Positions 16,712 to 24,548 of a stretch of 64,000 bases of DNA are shown here, in pieces; positions within the stretch are counted from its first letter, which is position 1; every line of letters starts with the position of its first letter. The stretch is from assembly GCF_003286645.3 (NCBI RefSeq), contig NZ_CP127382.2, positions 2,023,454 through 2,087,453 of the forward strand, given 5' to 3'. A program made the position numbers and the translations under genes. This stretch comes from Aerococcus tenax. GTDB lineage: Bacteria > Bacillota > Bacilli > Lactobacillales > Aerococcaceae. The notes beneath the pieces were generated by a model. That model was not told the origin of the DNA. It ran no database searches and saw only the letters and a list, made by a program, of their open reading frames with translations.

Positions 16712-17866
16712 CTATTTATAATATTGTCTAAAGACCGTCACCACCAGGGCAGCTCCCAGGAAGAGTAGCATAGCTATTAAGAGGTTAGCTCCTAAGCCTA
16801 GGCCTTGGTAGAGGGAAGCGCCCATGACACTGGCCCCCATAATGGAGAGATCAAAGACCGTGGTTTGAATGGACATGGCCACGTCATGGCCCTTGTCCAC
16901 TTGGCGAATCACCGAATTCTGTAAGAGAGAAGAAATGGGGCCAAAACTCATCCCCCAAAGTACCATGGCTCCTAGTCCAAGGACCGGGTGGCCAGAGAGG
17001 ACTAGGAAAACAAACATGGCGATAGCTCCCGCTAAGAGGGCCCCTTGCATTAAATGCTTCAAGTGACTGTCAATAAAGCGGGCCACAATCCAAACCGCTA
17101 GGAGGGCACCGACCCCAAAGAAGATTTGAGAGCTTTGCAGGGCCAGACCCAGGCGATCACTAATCAATTGAATATAAACATAGACACTATATTCAGCCAT
17201 CACCATCAAGAAGACCACTAAGATAGCTACCCGGAAACCCGGTTTCTTCAAGACATCAGTCGGTTTAACCCGGCTGTCACTTGCTTGTCCCGGAATCGAA
17301 GGAAGAAGCCGCCAAGCCAATAAGCCTAAGACAAGAAAAGCTAGTGCAGTGGCTAAAAAGGCGATCCGCCAACCAGCGACTTGACCTAAACGCGTCCACA
17401 GGGGCAAGCCAAGCGAAATCCCAATCGGTGACCCCGCCAGAGCAATGGTCCCGGCCTTACCGCGGTTTTCACTGGACACCATGTCCATAGCATAAGGGCC
17501 CAACATGGACCAAAATGTCCCGGCACTGGCCCCACCGATCAAACGTCCCATAAAGGCCAAAGGAAAGTTAGGGGCCAAGAAAACCAGGAAATTCGACAAG
17601 GCAAAGCCGCAGGTTAACACGAGTAAGAGGGGTCGGCGGTTGAACTTGGTCACCACCTGGGTCATCGGAATCGCTAAGAGCCCAGCGGGTAAGGCATAGC
17701 CTCCCACCAAGTAAGACACCGTCCCATAATCAACTCCCAGGTCATCCCCCATTTGCACTAAGAGGCCGGAAGGTAATAATTCCGAAATAATAGCTAATAA
17801 AACTAGCCCCAGCATCACCATCAAGGGCAGCCAGGGCAAGCCTTGCTGTTCTGTATCTGTTTTCAT
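16712..17866 (-). CDS. MFS transporter (DHA1/AraJ-like exporter)
   Basis: A protein of about 384 residues with twelve predicted transmembrane helices. The loop 2-3 region reads KFNRRPLLLVLTCGF and the helix-4 region GRLIGGASAGTFWSMLGPYAMDMV, typical of DHA1 drug/arabinose-efflux (AraJ, YdhP) proteins that use the proton gradient. I start it at 17866 (MKTDTEQQ) with AAAGG about 10 nt upstream. An earlier in-frame ATG at 17896 sits next to the upstream gene's terminator hairpin and is less likely. The substrate cannot be inferred. Confidence 0.82.
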   Translation of the reverse strand: MKTDTEQQGLPWLPLMVMLGLVLLAIISELLPSGLLVQMGDDLGVDYGTVSYLVGGYALPAGLLAIPMTQVVTKFNRRPLLLVLTCGFALSNFLVFLAPNFPLAFMGRLIGGASAGTFWSMLGPYAMDMVSSENRGKAGTIALAGSPIGISLGLPLWTRLGQVAGWRIAFLATALAFLVLGLLAWRLLPSIPGQASDSRVKPTDVLKKPGFRVAILVVFLMVMAEYSVYVYIQLISDRLGLALQSSQIFFGVGALLAVWIVARFIDSHLKHLMQGALLAGAIAMFVFLVLSGHPVLGLGAMVLWGMSFGPISSLLQNSVIRQVDKGHDVAMSIQTTVFDLSIMGASVMGASLYQGLGLGANLLIAMLLFLGAALVVTVFRQYYK

Positions 17867-17894
17867 CAATTCACAACCTTTCTCAATCTTTTCC

Positions 17895-17925
17895 AATAAA
17901 AAATCCTGCCGCCCGCATGCAGGAT
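17895..17925 (-). terminator. Terminator between the transglutaminase-like gene and the MFS gene
   Basis: ATCCTGC (17903-17909) pairs with GCAGGAT (17919-17925). On the minus strand the hairpin is followed by TTTTTTATT. Confidence 0.8.
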
Positions 17926-17987
17926 CTTAATAAAAAAGTAGGACAAGAGCGTGCAAGAAAAGTTCAACACTCTCCCCTAATAATCGC

Positions 17988-18998
17988 CTAACGTATCTTA
18001 TCGTCAGCAAAGTGGGTGTCAGACAAGTCCACTAAGAAATAATCGTAACGTTTAAACTCAGCTTGGGGATTATTGAGGTCCACGGGATCATCCCAAGTCG
18101 TATCGACCCCCAGCCACTGCCCATTAACTTGGACCAAGTTCCAGGCGTGGTCGATGGGCTGGTTCTTGTCGGCGTGTTGATAGGCAATGCCGGTCCGAGC
18201 CAGTGACTTGACCCCACTCTCATCACACATAATCTGGAAGAGACCAGCATAAGCCTGGCAAACCCCAGTGCCTTGGGAGAGGATACAGGCCGGCGAATAA
18301 ATCGAGACACCTTGGACATCATTGCCCTCACCTAGGTGGTAGTGGGCCTTGTCAATAATGGCATCATGGATGAGACGAACCTTTTCATGGTCGCTCTTGC
18401 CCTGGATCTGACTGGCAAAGTTGCGGGCATAGTCACGGATGGCCTGGTCAGCAGCAGCGTCATGGTGGAGGCGGAAGGTCAATAAGACCTTCAACTTACC
18501 GGGACTGGCCTGGTAGGAATAGGCATTGGCATAGTCCAGGACAATCCCGTAATAAGTCCCATACAAGTCTTGGCGCAAACGCTCAAAGAGGTCTGAGCCA
18601 CTGGCTTGGGGAGAAGTCACGTCAACCACAAATTGATAGCTCCCCTGCTCTAATTGCCTTTGGACAATTGGCAGGAGGTCGGCATAATCAGCTTCCTTAA
18701 TCTGGCCAGCCAGGGGGGCCTCTTTAAATTGCTGGATGACTTCCTGCTTAGACGGCGCTTGAGGCCGGCCCTTCTGCTGAGAAATCTTCCCTGGCTGGTC
18801 CTTACTAGGAGCTGCCTGACTCTCTTCTTGAGAAGCCGATTCGACCGGCTTAGTTTCACTTTCTTCTATGACTTGGTTAGTCACTTCTTCTTGATCAACC
18901 AGCTGGTCTTCTACCCAGTTGAGGGCTTGCTTATGGTCACAGCCCCACAAAAAAAGCAGCATGCTGAAAAACAGGCCGAAAACTTGTCTCTTTTTCAT
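17988..18998 (-). CDS. Transglutaminase-like lipoprotein
   Basis: A 336-residue lipoprotein. The signal peptide ends in the lipobox LFLWGC (Cys20), then comes an S/E/Q-rich linker (about 35-85) and a C-terminal transglutaminase-core domain. The catalytic triad is visible: Cys247 in GTGVCQAYAG, His284 in IDHAWN and Asp299 in LGVDTTWDDP. The fold is shared by bacterial proteases and peptidases, and surface-anchored versions are often linked to wall peptide processing (family knowledge). The real substrate is unknown. I choose ATG 18998 because GGGGTGG lies 5 nt upstream; a GTG at 19007 is in frame but overlaps that site. A PspC-like gene lies 38 nt upstream on the same strand, so they may be co-transcribed. 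Confidence 0.85.
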   Translation of the reverse strand: MKKRQVFGLFFSMLLFLWGCDHKQALNWVEDQLVDQEEVTNQVIEESETKPVESASQEESQAAPSKDQPGKISQQKGRPQAPSKQEVIQQFKEAPLAGQIKEADYADLLPIVQRQLEQGSYQFVVDVTSPQASGSDLFERLRQDLYGTYYGIVLDYANAYSYQASPGKLKVLLTFRLHHDAAADQAIRDYARNFASQIQGKSDHEKVRLIHDAIIDKAHYHLGEGNDVQGVSIYSPACILSQGTGVCQAYAGLFQIMCDESGVKSLARTGIAYQHADKNQPIDHAWNLVQVNGQWLGVDTTWDDPVDLNNPQAEFKRYDYFLVDLSDTHFADDKIR

Positions 18999-19036
18999 AC
19001 ATACCACCCCATTATAACTTAGTAAAACTGTAAGGC

Positions 19037-19243
19037 TTATTCTTGTGAGTCAGGTTCTTCAGGAATGATCAAGGCCATCAATAAGTACAGCCAAAAACCG
19101 ACTGACCCTCCTAAGAAAAGGGCAACGAAGATGATGCGGAAGATAACGGGATCCACATTGAAATACTCTCCCAAACCACCACATACCCCTAAAAAGGTAC
19201 GGTCATACTTTTTACGATATAAACGTTTTCCATGAAAATCCAT
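19037..19243 (-). CDS. PspC domain membrane protein
   Basis: A 68-residue protein starting MDFHGKRLYRKKYDRTFLGV. It is a single PspC domain: the motif GVCGGLGEYFNVDPVIFRIIF is split here as GVCGGLGEYF and DPVIFRIIF, followed by two hydrophobic stretches and an acidic tail. PspC-domain proteins sit in the membrane and take part in envelope-stress responses. The start at 19243 has AAAGGAG 8 nt upstream; an upstream in-frame ATG at 19261 lies before that site. Confidence 0.9.
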   Translation of the reverse strand: MDFHGKRLYRKKYDRTFLGVCGGLGEYFNVDPVIFRIIFVALFLGGSVGFWLYLLMALIIPEEPDSQE

Positions 19244-19434
19244 CCTTCTAGCTCCTTTCACAGGCTATCCTGCCTTCTAGATACCTTTATTATACCCTAA
19301 ACGTCAGCAATTCTCATGTCTAAGCGCCAGTTAGGACCAGCTTTTAAACTTTTTAATGAGTAAGCACTCAATAAGGAGCTTTCCCTATTCTACCGTAAAA
19401 AGACTTCAGATTCACGGTGCTTTTCCCTCCAGTT

Positions 19435-19515
19435 GCTATAGCTGTTCGAAGCGTCAGCGAGTTACAGATATAGTATGCGTAGCGGTTTCGTCCTTTGTTG
19501 TGACTGTCGCACTCT
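19435..19515 (-). repeat. Hairpin-element remnants C0 (half copy plus B-like arm)
   Basis: The piece 19481-19515 is a right half only (GGTTTCGTCC...GCACTCT), identical in class to A2. Just to its left, GCTATAGCTGT pairs with ACAGATATAG (19435-19473) and shares the CTATAGCTG(C/T)TCGAA arm with the 212-nt hairpin at 16.4-16.6 kb. Nothing else is recognisable in 19262-19434. Confidence 0.55.
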
Positions 19516-19517
19516 AG

Positions 19518-19636
19518 CCAAAACGTGCTCCAAGCGCGAGGTGAGCTCCATTTCAGAAGTCCTTGTAAATCCTCTTTGAGGATTTTCGACGTACTTCTTC
19601 CAATGGTCTCCCCTCTTCTTGCGCTTGTCGCACTCT
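19518..19636 (-). repeat. Intergenic hairpin element C1
   Basis: Outer arms: CAAGCGC+GAGGTGAG with a right arm whose reverse complement reads CAAGCGC, bulge AAGAA, GAGGGGAG. Middle helix GAAGT/ACTTC. Apical helix AATCCTC/GAGGATT. Ends AAACGTGCTC and GCACTCT. Confidence 0.85.
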
Positions 19637-19639
19637 AAT

Positions 19640-19755
19640 GCAAACGTGCTCGCTGACAAAAGTGAACTCCGCTTCAGAAATATTTGGCAATCCTTTTCAA
19701 GGATTACCGCATATTTCTTCCAGCGTTTCACTTTTTTGTCGTCAGCTCGCACTCT
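19640..19755 (-). repeat. Intergenic hairpin element C2
   Basis: Outer arms: GCTGAC+AAAAGTGAA with reverse complement of the right arm GCTGAC, bulge GACAA, AAAAGTGAA. Middle helix GAAATAT/ATATTTC. Apical helix AATCCTT/AAGGATT. Confidence 0.87.
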
Positions 19756-19757
19756 AG

Positions 19758-19879
19758 TCCAAACGTGTTCCAAAAGGCAGCCCTGACGTCCGCTTCACTA
19801 AAGGTCGACGAATTCTCTATGAGAATTCTTTCGCCCTTTAGCTCCAGCGGTTCAGGGCTCTAGCGGCGTCCTCACATCC
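19758..19879 (-). repeat. Intergenic hairpin element C3
   Basis: Outer helix AGCCCTGA with its complement TCAGGGCT, and a 5-nt bulge (GCTAG in reverse complement). Middle helix CTAAAGG/CCCTTTAG. Apical helix GAATTCTC/GAGAATTC. The right end belongs to the second subfamily (CCTCACATCC). Confidence 0.82.
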
Positions 19880-19883
19880 TTAC

Positions 19884-19998
19884 AGTCGAGTTCGGAAGGG
19901 TGAGGGGATGTCCTTTCAGAAAAGTTGAACGATCAGCAAGCTGATCTTATCATCTTTTCCTCCAAGGAATCGCCCTCCCTGATCCTTCCTCACATCCT
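19884..19998 (-). repeat. Intergenic hairpin element C4
   Basis: Outer arms start GGAAGG on the left and CCTTCC on the right with bulge ATCAG. Middle helix GAAAAG/CTTTTC. Apical helix GATCAGC/GCTGATC. Ends GAGTTCG and CCTCACATCC. Same arm class as E1 at 35.9 kb. Confidence 0.83.
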
Positions 19999-20001
19999 TT
20001 T

Positions 20002-20119
20002 CAAACCTGCTCCAGTCACAGGACGAACGTCCACTTCAAAAACTGCCAACGCTCAGCTCTGCTGAGCTTATGACAGTTTTCTCCAGTGGTTTCGTCCTTT
20101 GTTATGACTGTCGCACTCT
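20002..20119 (-). repeat. Intergenic hairpin element C5, overlapping the corA stop codon
   Basis: Outer arms CAGTCAC+AGGACGAA with a right arm carrying bulge AACAA. Middle helix AAAACTG/CAGTTTT. Apical helix GCTCAGC/GCTGAGC. The last bases (GCACTCT) supply two of the three bases of the corA TAG stop (20118-20120). Confidence 0.87.
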
Positions 20120-21035
20120 AATGCTTATCAAAGAATCGTTTTAATATTCTTGCTAGGATCCACCAGCCTAGGGCGGAGATGATTAGGGCGAAGACCCAGG
20201 AAAAGCGGCTTTGGACGAAGGGGAGGTCCATATTCATCCCGTAAAAACCGGTCACAATGGTGGGCACGGTAAGCAGGATGGAGAGGACGGTCAAGATCCG
20301 CATGGTCTCGTTCAAGTTATTGTTCAAGACGTTGTTATAGGTGTCGGAGAGGCGATCGAGGATTTGCCAGGACAGTTCCGTCATTTCCACGAGCTGCTTG
20401 GCTTCAATGACCGCGTCGTCTAATTCCTCAATATCAATCCCATCCAAGCGTTTAAAAAGCGAAGGTGAGCGGAATTGTTCCAAGAGAATTTCATTTTGCC
20501 GAGCCCCGGTACGGAAATAGGCAATCCCGGTTTCTAAGTCCGACAGGTTGAAGAGGTTCTTGCGAGTCGTTCGGGTCCGTAATTCCTTGGTTAAGAGGTT
20601 ACGCTCCCGGTCCATCTCCTCCACCAAGGGAAAGTATTCCTTAACAATCAAAAAAAGACTAGAGAAGAGGAACTTATACAGCCCTTCATCCGAGTGGCGG
20701 TGGATATAATGCTTCATCAGCTGGATAACATAATCATTATCCTCATGGGCAAAGGTTAAGAGGACATTGTTGCGAATGATAAGGGTCATCGGCAAGGTTT
20801 CATAATGGTAGTTCACCTTCTTCTTATTGGCAATATTAAAAATAATCAGCAAGGTATCGGTATCATCATCGTACTCCAAGCGGGCCCGTTCATTCTTGTC
20901 GCTGGCATAGGCCAACATTTCTTCACTGATCCCGTAAGTATTCCCAATCTCGAGGAGGTCGTCTAAATCATCCACCGGTAAATTAATCCAGGTAAAACGT
21001 TCATCCACTGGTCCATATTCCTTCACTTTTGCCAT
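20118..21035 (-). CDS. corA: CorA-family divalent cation (Mg2+) channel
   Basis: A 305-residue protein with a long cytosolic N-terminal domain and two C-terminal helices. The signature YGMNMDLPF follows the first helix (VPTIVTGFYGMN), the selectivity loop of the CorA family. The cytosolic part ends with the long stalk helix and the basic C-terminus is LKRFFDKH. It forms a pentameric Mg2+/Co2+ uptake channel in the membrane (family knowledge). The TAG stop is partly made by the adjoining hairpin element, so the last residues may have been altered by that insertion. Confidence 0.92.
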   Translation of the reverse strand: MAKVKEYGPVDERFTWINLPVDDLDDLLEIGNTYGISEEMLAYASDKNERARLEYDDDTDTLLIIFNIANKKKVNYHYETLPMTLIIRNNVLLTFAHEDNDYVIQLMKHYIHRHSDEGLYKFLFSSLFLIVKEYFPLVEEMDRERNLLTKELRTRTTRKNLFNLSDLETGIAYFRTGARQNEILLEQFRSPSLFKRLDGIDIEELDDAVIEAKQLVEMTELSWQILDRLSDTYNNVLNNNLNETMRILTVLSILLTVPTIVTGFYGMNMDLPFVQSRFSWVFALIISALGWWILARILKRFFDKH

Positions 21036-21197
21036 GGTCTCACTTCTTTCCTCACTTTTTTAGCTATCATTGCCCCACTATTGTAGCACTGAGCCGAGCC
21101 TAAAGCTCCTATTAACACTAAAATAGGCTTTTTATTTATCCTTAAAGCGCTTCCAAATTTAACTTGTTTTCTCTCCCTACATATTGTAAAATCGGTA

Positions 21198-21209
21198 AGG
21201 GAATTCCCT
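21198..21209. promoter_or_regulatory. 12-bp palindrome in the promoter region of the ABC-importer operon
   Basis: AGGGAATTCCCT is a perfect palindrome next to a TATATATAG -10-like stretch, 80 nt before the substrate-binding-protein gene. A half copy (AGGGAAT) recurs at 21238-21244. It could be an operator; the regulator is unknown. A 12/14 match to a CcpA cre box lies at 21142-21155. Confidence 0.4.
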
Positions 21210-21218
21210 ATATATAGT

Positions 21219-21231
21219 TTGCTTACGTCTT
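21219..21231. repeat. Left copy of a 13-bp inverted repeat flanking the substrate-binding-protein gene
   Basis: TTGCTTACGTCTT here is the exact reverse complement of AAGACGTAAGCAA at 22819-22831. The pair brackets the whole substrate-binding-protein gene. Confidence 0.6.
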
Positions 21232-21287
21232 AATCTAGGGAATCGAAAAAGCAACCCTTAATAAATTTTTTATAGAAAGGTATAGCT

Positions 21288-22799
21288 ATGAATAAAAAAT
21301 TATTAAAATTCATCGTCCTTTGCTCTTCTAGCTTGACCCTCTTTTTAGCAGGCTGCCAAGCTGGCGGCGACAGTAAAAACCAGGGCCAAGCCAGTCAAGA
21401 CAGCTACCAAGTTGGCCAAAGCCTGGTTGCTGCTGACCTGGACCCCTTAAGTTCAAGTTGGTCCTTGGCCAGTCACGGGGTCGCTGAATATGTATACCAA
21501 CAAAACCCAGACGGCAACCTCTACTCCCGCTATATCGCTGAACTTAACCATGTCGATGCCAATACCTGGCAAGCAACCACAAAAAACGAAGCCAAATTTG
21601 CGGATGGCAGTGTCGTTGATGCTCCAGCTTTAGCGGAATGCTTAAACGAGATCCAAGAAAAGAACCCGCTGGCGAATGCCACAGCTGGTAAGATGACCTT
21701 TACCGCCGATGATGATAGCCATCTCACCATTACCACCGAACGTCCTACCCAAGTCATGGACTCCGTTCTCGGCGAGTGGACCAATGTGGTCTACAAACGT
21801 GACGGCGACCAAGTCATCTACTCCGGCCCTTACCAAGCTAAGAACTTACAATCCGAAGAAAAATTAGACTTGGAACCTAACCCCAACTACCCCGACGCTG
21901 ACCAAAGAAAAGCGGTCACTATTACCGCCTTTAACGATGAAGCAGCCATGAAGTCGGCCTTCCAATCCGGGGAATTGGACTTAATCGCACCAATTTCACC
22001 TAACTTAAAGGAACAACTGGACAAGGCCGGGCAAAAGACCCAGTCCTATGACGCGGGTTACCAATACTTTGCCCTAGTTAACATCCAAAGGCCTCTATTC
22101 AAAGAAGCTAAGATGCGAGAGGCGCTTGATTTAGCCTTGAACCGAGAAGACTACCTCAAAGCCCTTAAAGGCGGACGGCTTCCAAGCGGCCTCTTTGCAG
22201 ATATTTACTCCTTTAACGCCGATGTCCCCCTAGAACATGACACTGAAAAGGCCGAAGCACTTCTCGATGAACTCGGCTGGAAGAAAAATGACCAAGGCCA
22301 ACGGGAAAAGGACGGCCAAGCCTTAGAACTTAATGTGGCTACCCTGTCCTTCCGTCAAGACTTGGTAACCATTGGTCAAATTCTCTCTTCCCAACTCAAT
22401 CCGCTGGGTATCAAGGTCAATGTTCAAGCCTTAGACAATGCTGAAGATGTGAAGACCGGGTCTCCTTATGACCTCTTACTTTACAGCCAACACACCGCTC
22501 CATCGGGTGAGCCAAGTTACTTCCTCAACCAATTCTTTAGAAGTGACGGATCCAACAACCGCTTTGACTATAGCAATCCGGAAGTAGACCAAGAACTTGA
22601 CCAATTAGGCCAAGAAGCTGACAGTGAAAAAAGAGATGAAATCGCTAAGTCCATCCAAGAAAAAATCATTAATGACCGCCCTATAATCCGTCTGGTCGAC
22701 CCAGAATGGCATGCGGGGATTGGCACTGACTTAGGCGACTACCAACTCTATTGTGGTGACTACTACATTGTTAATCCTTCCTTAGGCGTTAATAAATAG
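21288..22799 (+). CDS. Peptide/nickel-type ABC transporter substrate-binding lipoprotein
   Basis: A 503-residue SBP_bac_5 (cluster C) protein. The signal peptide ends in LFLAGC (Cys23). Typical family features follow: a YQAKNLQSEEKLDLEPNPNYPD strand, seen as LDLEPNPNY, the PLFKEAKMREALDLALNREDYLKAL block, and a DLLLYSQHTAPSGEPSYFLNQFF region near the end. It would bind a peptide or a metal complex outside the membrane and deliver it to the two permeases downstream. Compared with typical OppA it is divergent at the N-terminus, and the ligand cannot be told. It is the first gene of a four-gene operon. The ATG follows AGAAAGG. Confidence 0.88.
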   Translation: MNKKLLKFIVLCSSSLTLFLAGCQAGGDSKNQGQASQDSYQVGQSLVAADLDPLSSSWSLASHGVAEYVYQQNPDGNLYSRYIAELNHVDANTWQATTKNEAKFADGSVVDAPALAECLNEIQEKNPLANATAGKMTFTADDDSHLTITTERPTQVMDSVLGEWTNVVYKRDGDQVIYSGPYQAKNLQSEEKLDLEPNPNYPDADQRKAVTITAFNDEAAMKSAFQSGELDLIAPISPNLKEQLDKAGQKTQSYDAGYQYFALVNIQRPLFKEAKMREALDLALNREDYLKALKGGRLPSGLFADIYSFNADVPLEHDTEKAEALLDELGWKKNDQGQREKDGQALELNVATLSFRQDLVTIGQILSSQLNPLGIKVNVQALDNAEDVKTGSPYDLLLYSQHTAPSGEPSYFLNQFFRSDGSNNRFDYSNPEVDQELDQLGQEADSEKRDEIAKSIQEKIINDRPIIRLVDPEWHAGIGTDLGDYQLYCGDYYIVNPSLGVNK

Positions 22800-22818
22800 G
22801 GAAAACTTACACACCGAA

Positions 22819-22831
22819 AAGACGTAAGCAA
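22819..22831. repeat. Right copy of the 13-bp inverted repeat flanking the substrate-binding-protein gene
   Basis: AAGACGTAAGCAA, the exact reverse complement of 21219-21231, placed between the substrate-binding-protein stop and the permease ribosome-binding site. Confidence 0.6.
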
Positions 22832-22849
22832 GATTTGAAGGAGGTAAGT

Positions 22850-23773
22850 ATGAAGTTAAAAACGCTAGCCAAAGCTCTGGGCTTGCTCTTTTTAATGAGT
22901 CTCTTTGCCTTTTTCATCGCGCGCTTAATCCCGGGGGACCCGGCGACGCTCTACTTAGAATCTAAGCAGCTCGCCCCTAGCCCCGAGAATATCCGCCTGG
23001 TGAATGAGGAGTTTGGTTTAGATCGTTCTTTACTGGTCCAATATTTCCATTGGGTCAGTCATTTCATCACTGGCGATTGGGGAACTTCCTTCTATTCTAG
23101 TCAACCCATTCGTCAAGAAATACTCAACCGCCTACCGGCTTCTTTAACAGTCGGCTTGGGCGGGCTCTTATTAGCGATGCTGGGAAGCTTTTATTTAGGC
23201 TTCCTAGCATCGCTTCGTTCTAATGGTTTCTGGGACAAGCTGAGCCGAGGCCTATCCCTAGTCTCCCAGGCCATTCCTAGTTTTATTTTAATCATTGTCT
23301 TTATCCAAATTACCAGTGTCCGTCTCCAATGGTTCAAGTTCTACACCGAAGAAAGTCCCTGGGCCATTGTCTTTGCCCTAGTCGTGGTGGCCCTCTACCA
23401 AATCGGCCCCCTCTCTCGGATCGTCTGCCGCCACTTTGAAACGACTCAGAAGGAAACCTATATCAAGGCCTTAATCTTACGGGGTTACCCCTTAAGGACT
23501 GCCCTGGCTAAGTATGGCTGGCAGGAGTCCTTGTATGGCTTACTGGCTGCCTCCCTGGCCCAAATGAGTTGGGTCATCGGAGGAACGGCCGTGGTGGAGT
23601 ATTCCTTTGGAGTGGCTGGAATCTCCAATTACCTGGTCCACAGCATGCAGCGGCGCGACTACCTAGTCATCCAGTCCTATATTATGATTGTGGGCTTGTG
23701 GATGCTAGTGGTCCAAGTAATCTTCCACTACTTAATGAAGCACCTCAGAAAGGAGACCAGCTATGTCAGCTAA
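22850..23773 (+). CDS. ABC importer permease (DppB/OppB/NikB type)
   Basis: A 307-residue membrane protein. The N-terminal pattern FFIARLIPGDPATLYLES and FGLDRSLLVQYFHWVSHFITGDWGTSFYS, in part RLIPGDPA and GDWGTSFYS, is diagnostic for the OppB/DppB/NikB family. The EAA-like loop lies near ETYIKALILRGYPLRTAL. The start at 22850 has AAGGAGG at 22838-22844. The gene overlaps the next permease by 11 nt. Confidence 0.9.
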   Translation: MKLKTLAKALGLLFLMSLFAFFIARLIPGDPATLYLESKQLAPSPENIRLVNEEFGLDRSLLVQYFHWVSHFITGDWGTSFYSSQPIRQEILNRLPASLTVGLGGLLLAMLGSFYLGFLASLRSNGFWDKLSRGLSLVSQAIPSFILIIVFIQITSVRLQWFKFYTEESPWAIVFALVVVALYQIGPLSRIVCRHFETTQKETYIKALILRGYPLRTALAKYGWQESLYGLLAASLAQMSWVIGGTAVVEYSFGVAGISNYLVHSMQRRDYLVIQSYIMIVGLWMLVVQVIFHYLMKHLRKETSYVS

Positions 23774-24542
23774 GCAAAAAATCTTAACTGGAAGTCTCCT
23801 GCTCATATTAGTGGTATTTTTACTGATTCCCTCACCGGATTATTTCCAAACTGATATGGCTAATATCTTAGCCCCGGTCTCTTCGGCTCATTGGCTAGGG
23901 ACCGACCACTTGGGCCGGGATGTTTTGGCCTTGATGCAGGCAGGGGCTTTGCGTACCTTGACGGTAGTAGCGGTTGGTGGGAGTCTTTCCTTAATCTTAG
24001 GGACGACTTTGGGCATTGTTGCCGGCTATTACGGTGGCTATTGGAAGAAAACTATCCTGCTCTTCGCCCAAGCTCTCTTGATTTTACCTAGCTTCATTAT
24101 GGCCTTAATTATTACCGCCTTAATTGGACTCACCCCCATGAGCGCAGGTATTGTCTTAGGGATCGGGGCCATGGGGAATTATATCTTCCAGGTTTCCGCC
24201 CTCACCGAGGAATTGAAGGAAGAGGAATTTATTATTACCCTGAAGAAACTAGGTCTTTCCAATTATGCCCTGATCAGGGACCACCTGGCCAAAAATTTAC
24301 AGCCCTACATCTTAACCAATCTGGCCAACCGCTTGAGTGGGATGGTCTTATCCTATGCCAGCCTGGCTTTTATCGGGCTGGGGACGGACATTGTCCAACC
24401 CGACTGGGGGACCCTACTCTATGACTACCGACTTTATGTCTTCGAGCGTCCCCTCCTAGTTCTTGCTCCCACTTTGGCCATTTTTATCCTGGCCCTACTC
24501 TTCCAAGCCCTGTTTGACCGTCAGGCCGTCTTAGAAAGGTGA
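23763..24542 (+). CDS. ABC importer permease (DppC/OppC/NikC type)
   Basis: A 259-residue protein with HWLGTDHLGRDVLALMQAGALRTL near the N-terminus, in part GTDHLGRDV, the canonical OppC/DppC/NikC motif. The EAA loop is ITLKKLGLSNYALIRDHLAKNL. It lacks the longer N-terminal extension of some OppC proteins. The start has AAAGGAG upstream, inside the end of the preceding gene, so the two permeases are translationally coupled. Confidence 0.9.
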   Translation: MSAKQKILTGSLLLILVVFLLIPSPDYFQTDMANILAPVSSAHWLGTDHLGRDVLALMQAGALRTLTVVAVGGSLSLILGTTLGIVAGYYGGYWKKTILLFAQALLILPSFIMALIITALIGLTPMSAGIVLGIGAMGNYIFQVSALTEELKEEEFIITLKKLGLSNYALIRDHLAKNLQPYILTNLANRLSGMVLSYASLAFIGLGTDIVQPDWGTLLYDYRLYVFERPLLVLAPTLAIFILALLFQALFDRQAVLER

Positions 24543-24548
24543 TGACTC

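Noticed and set aside
19462..19773. 103-codon minus-strand open frame across the hairpin-element cluster
   Set aside because: It runs through repeat units C0-C3, has no ribosome-binding site and translates the repeat arms into low-plausibility peptide.
19518..20119. Possible CRISPR array
   Set aside because: Period is ~120 nt, each unit is a different self-complementary hairpin, there are no constant repeats of 25-40 nt with unique spacers, and no cas genes are present.
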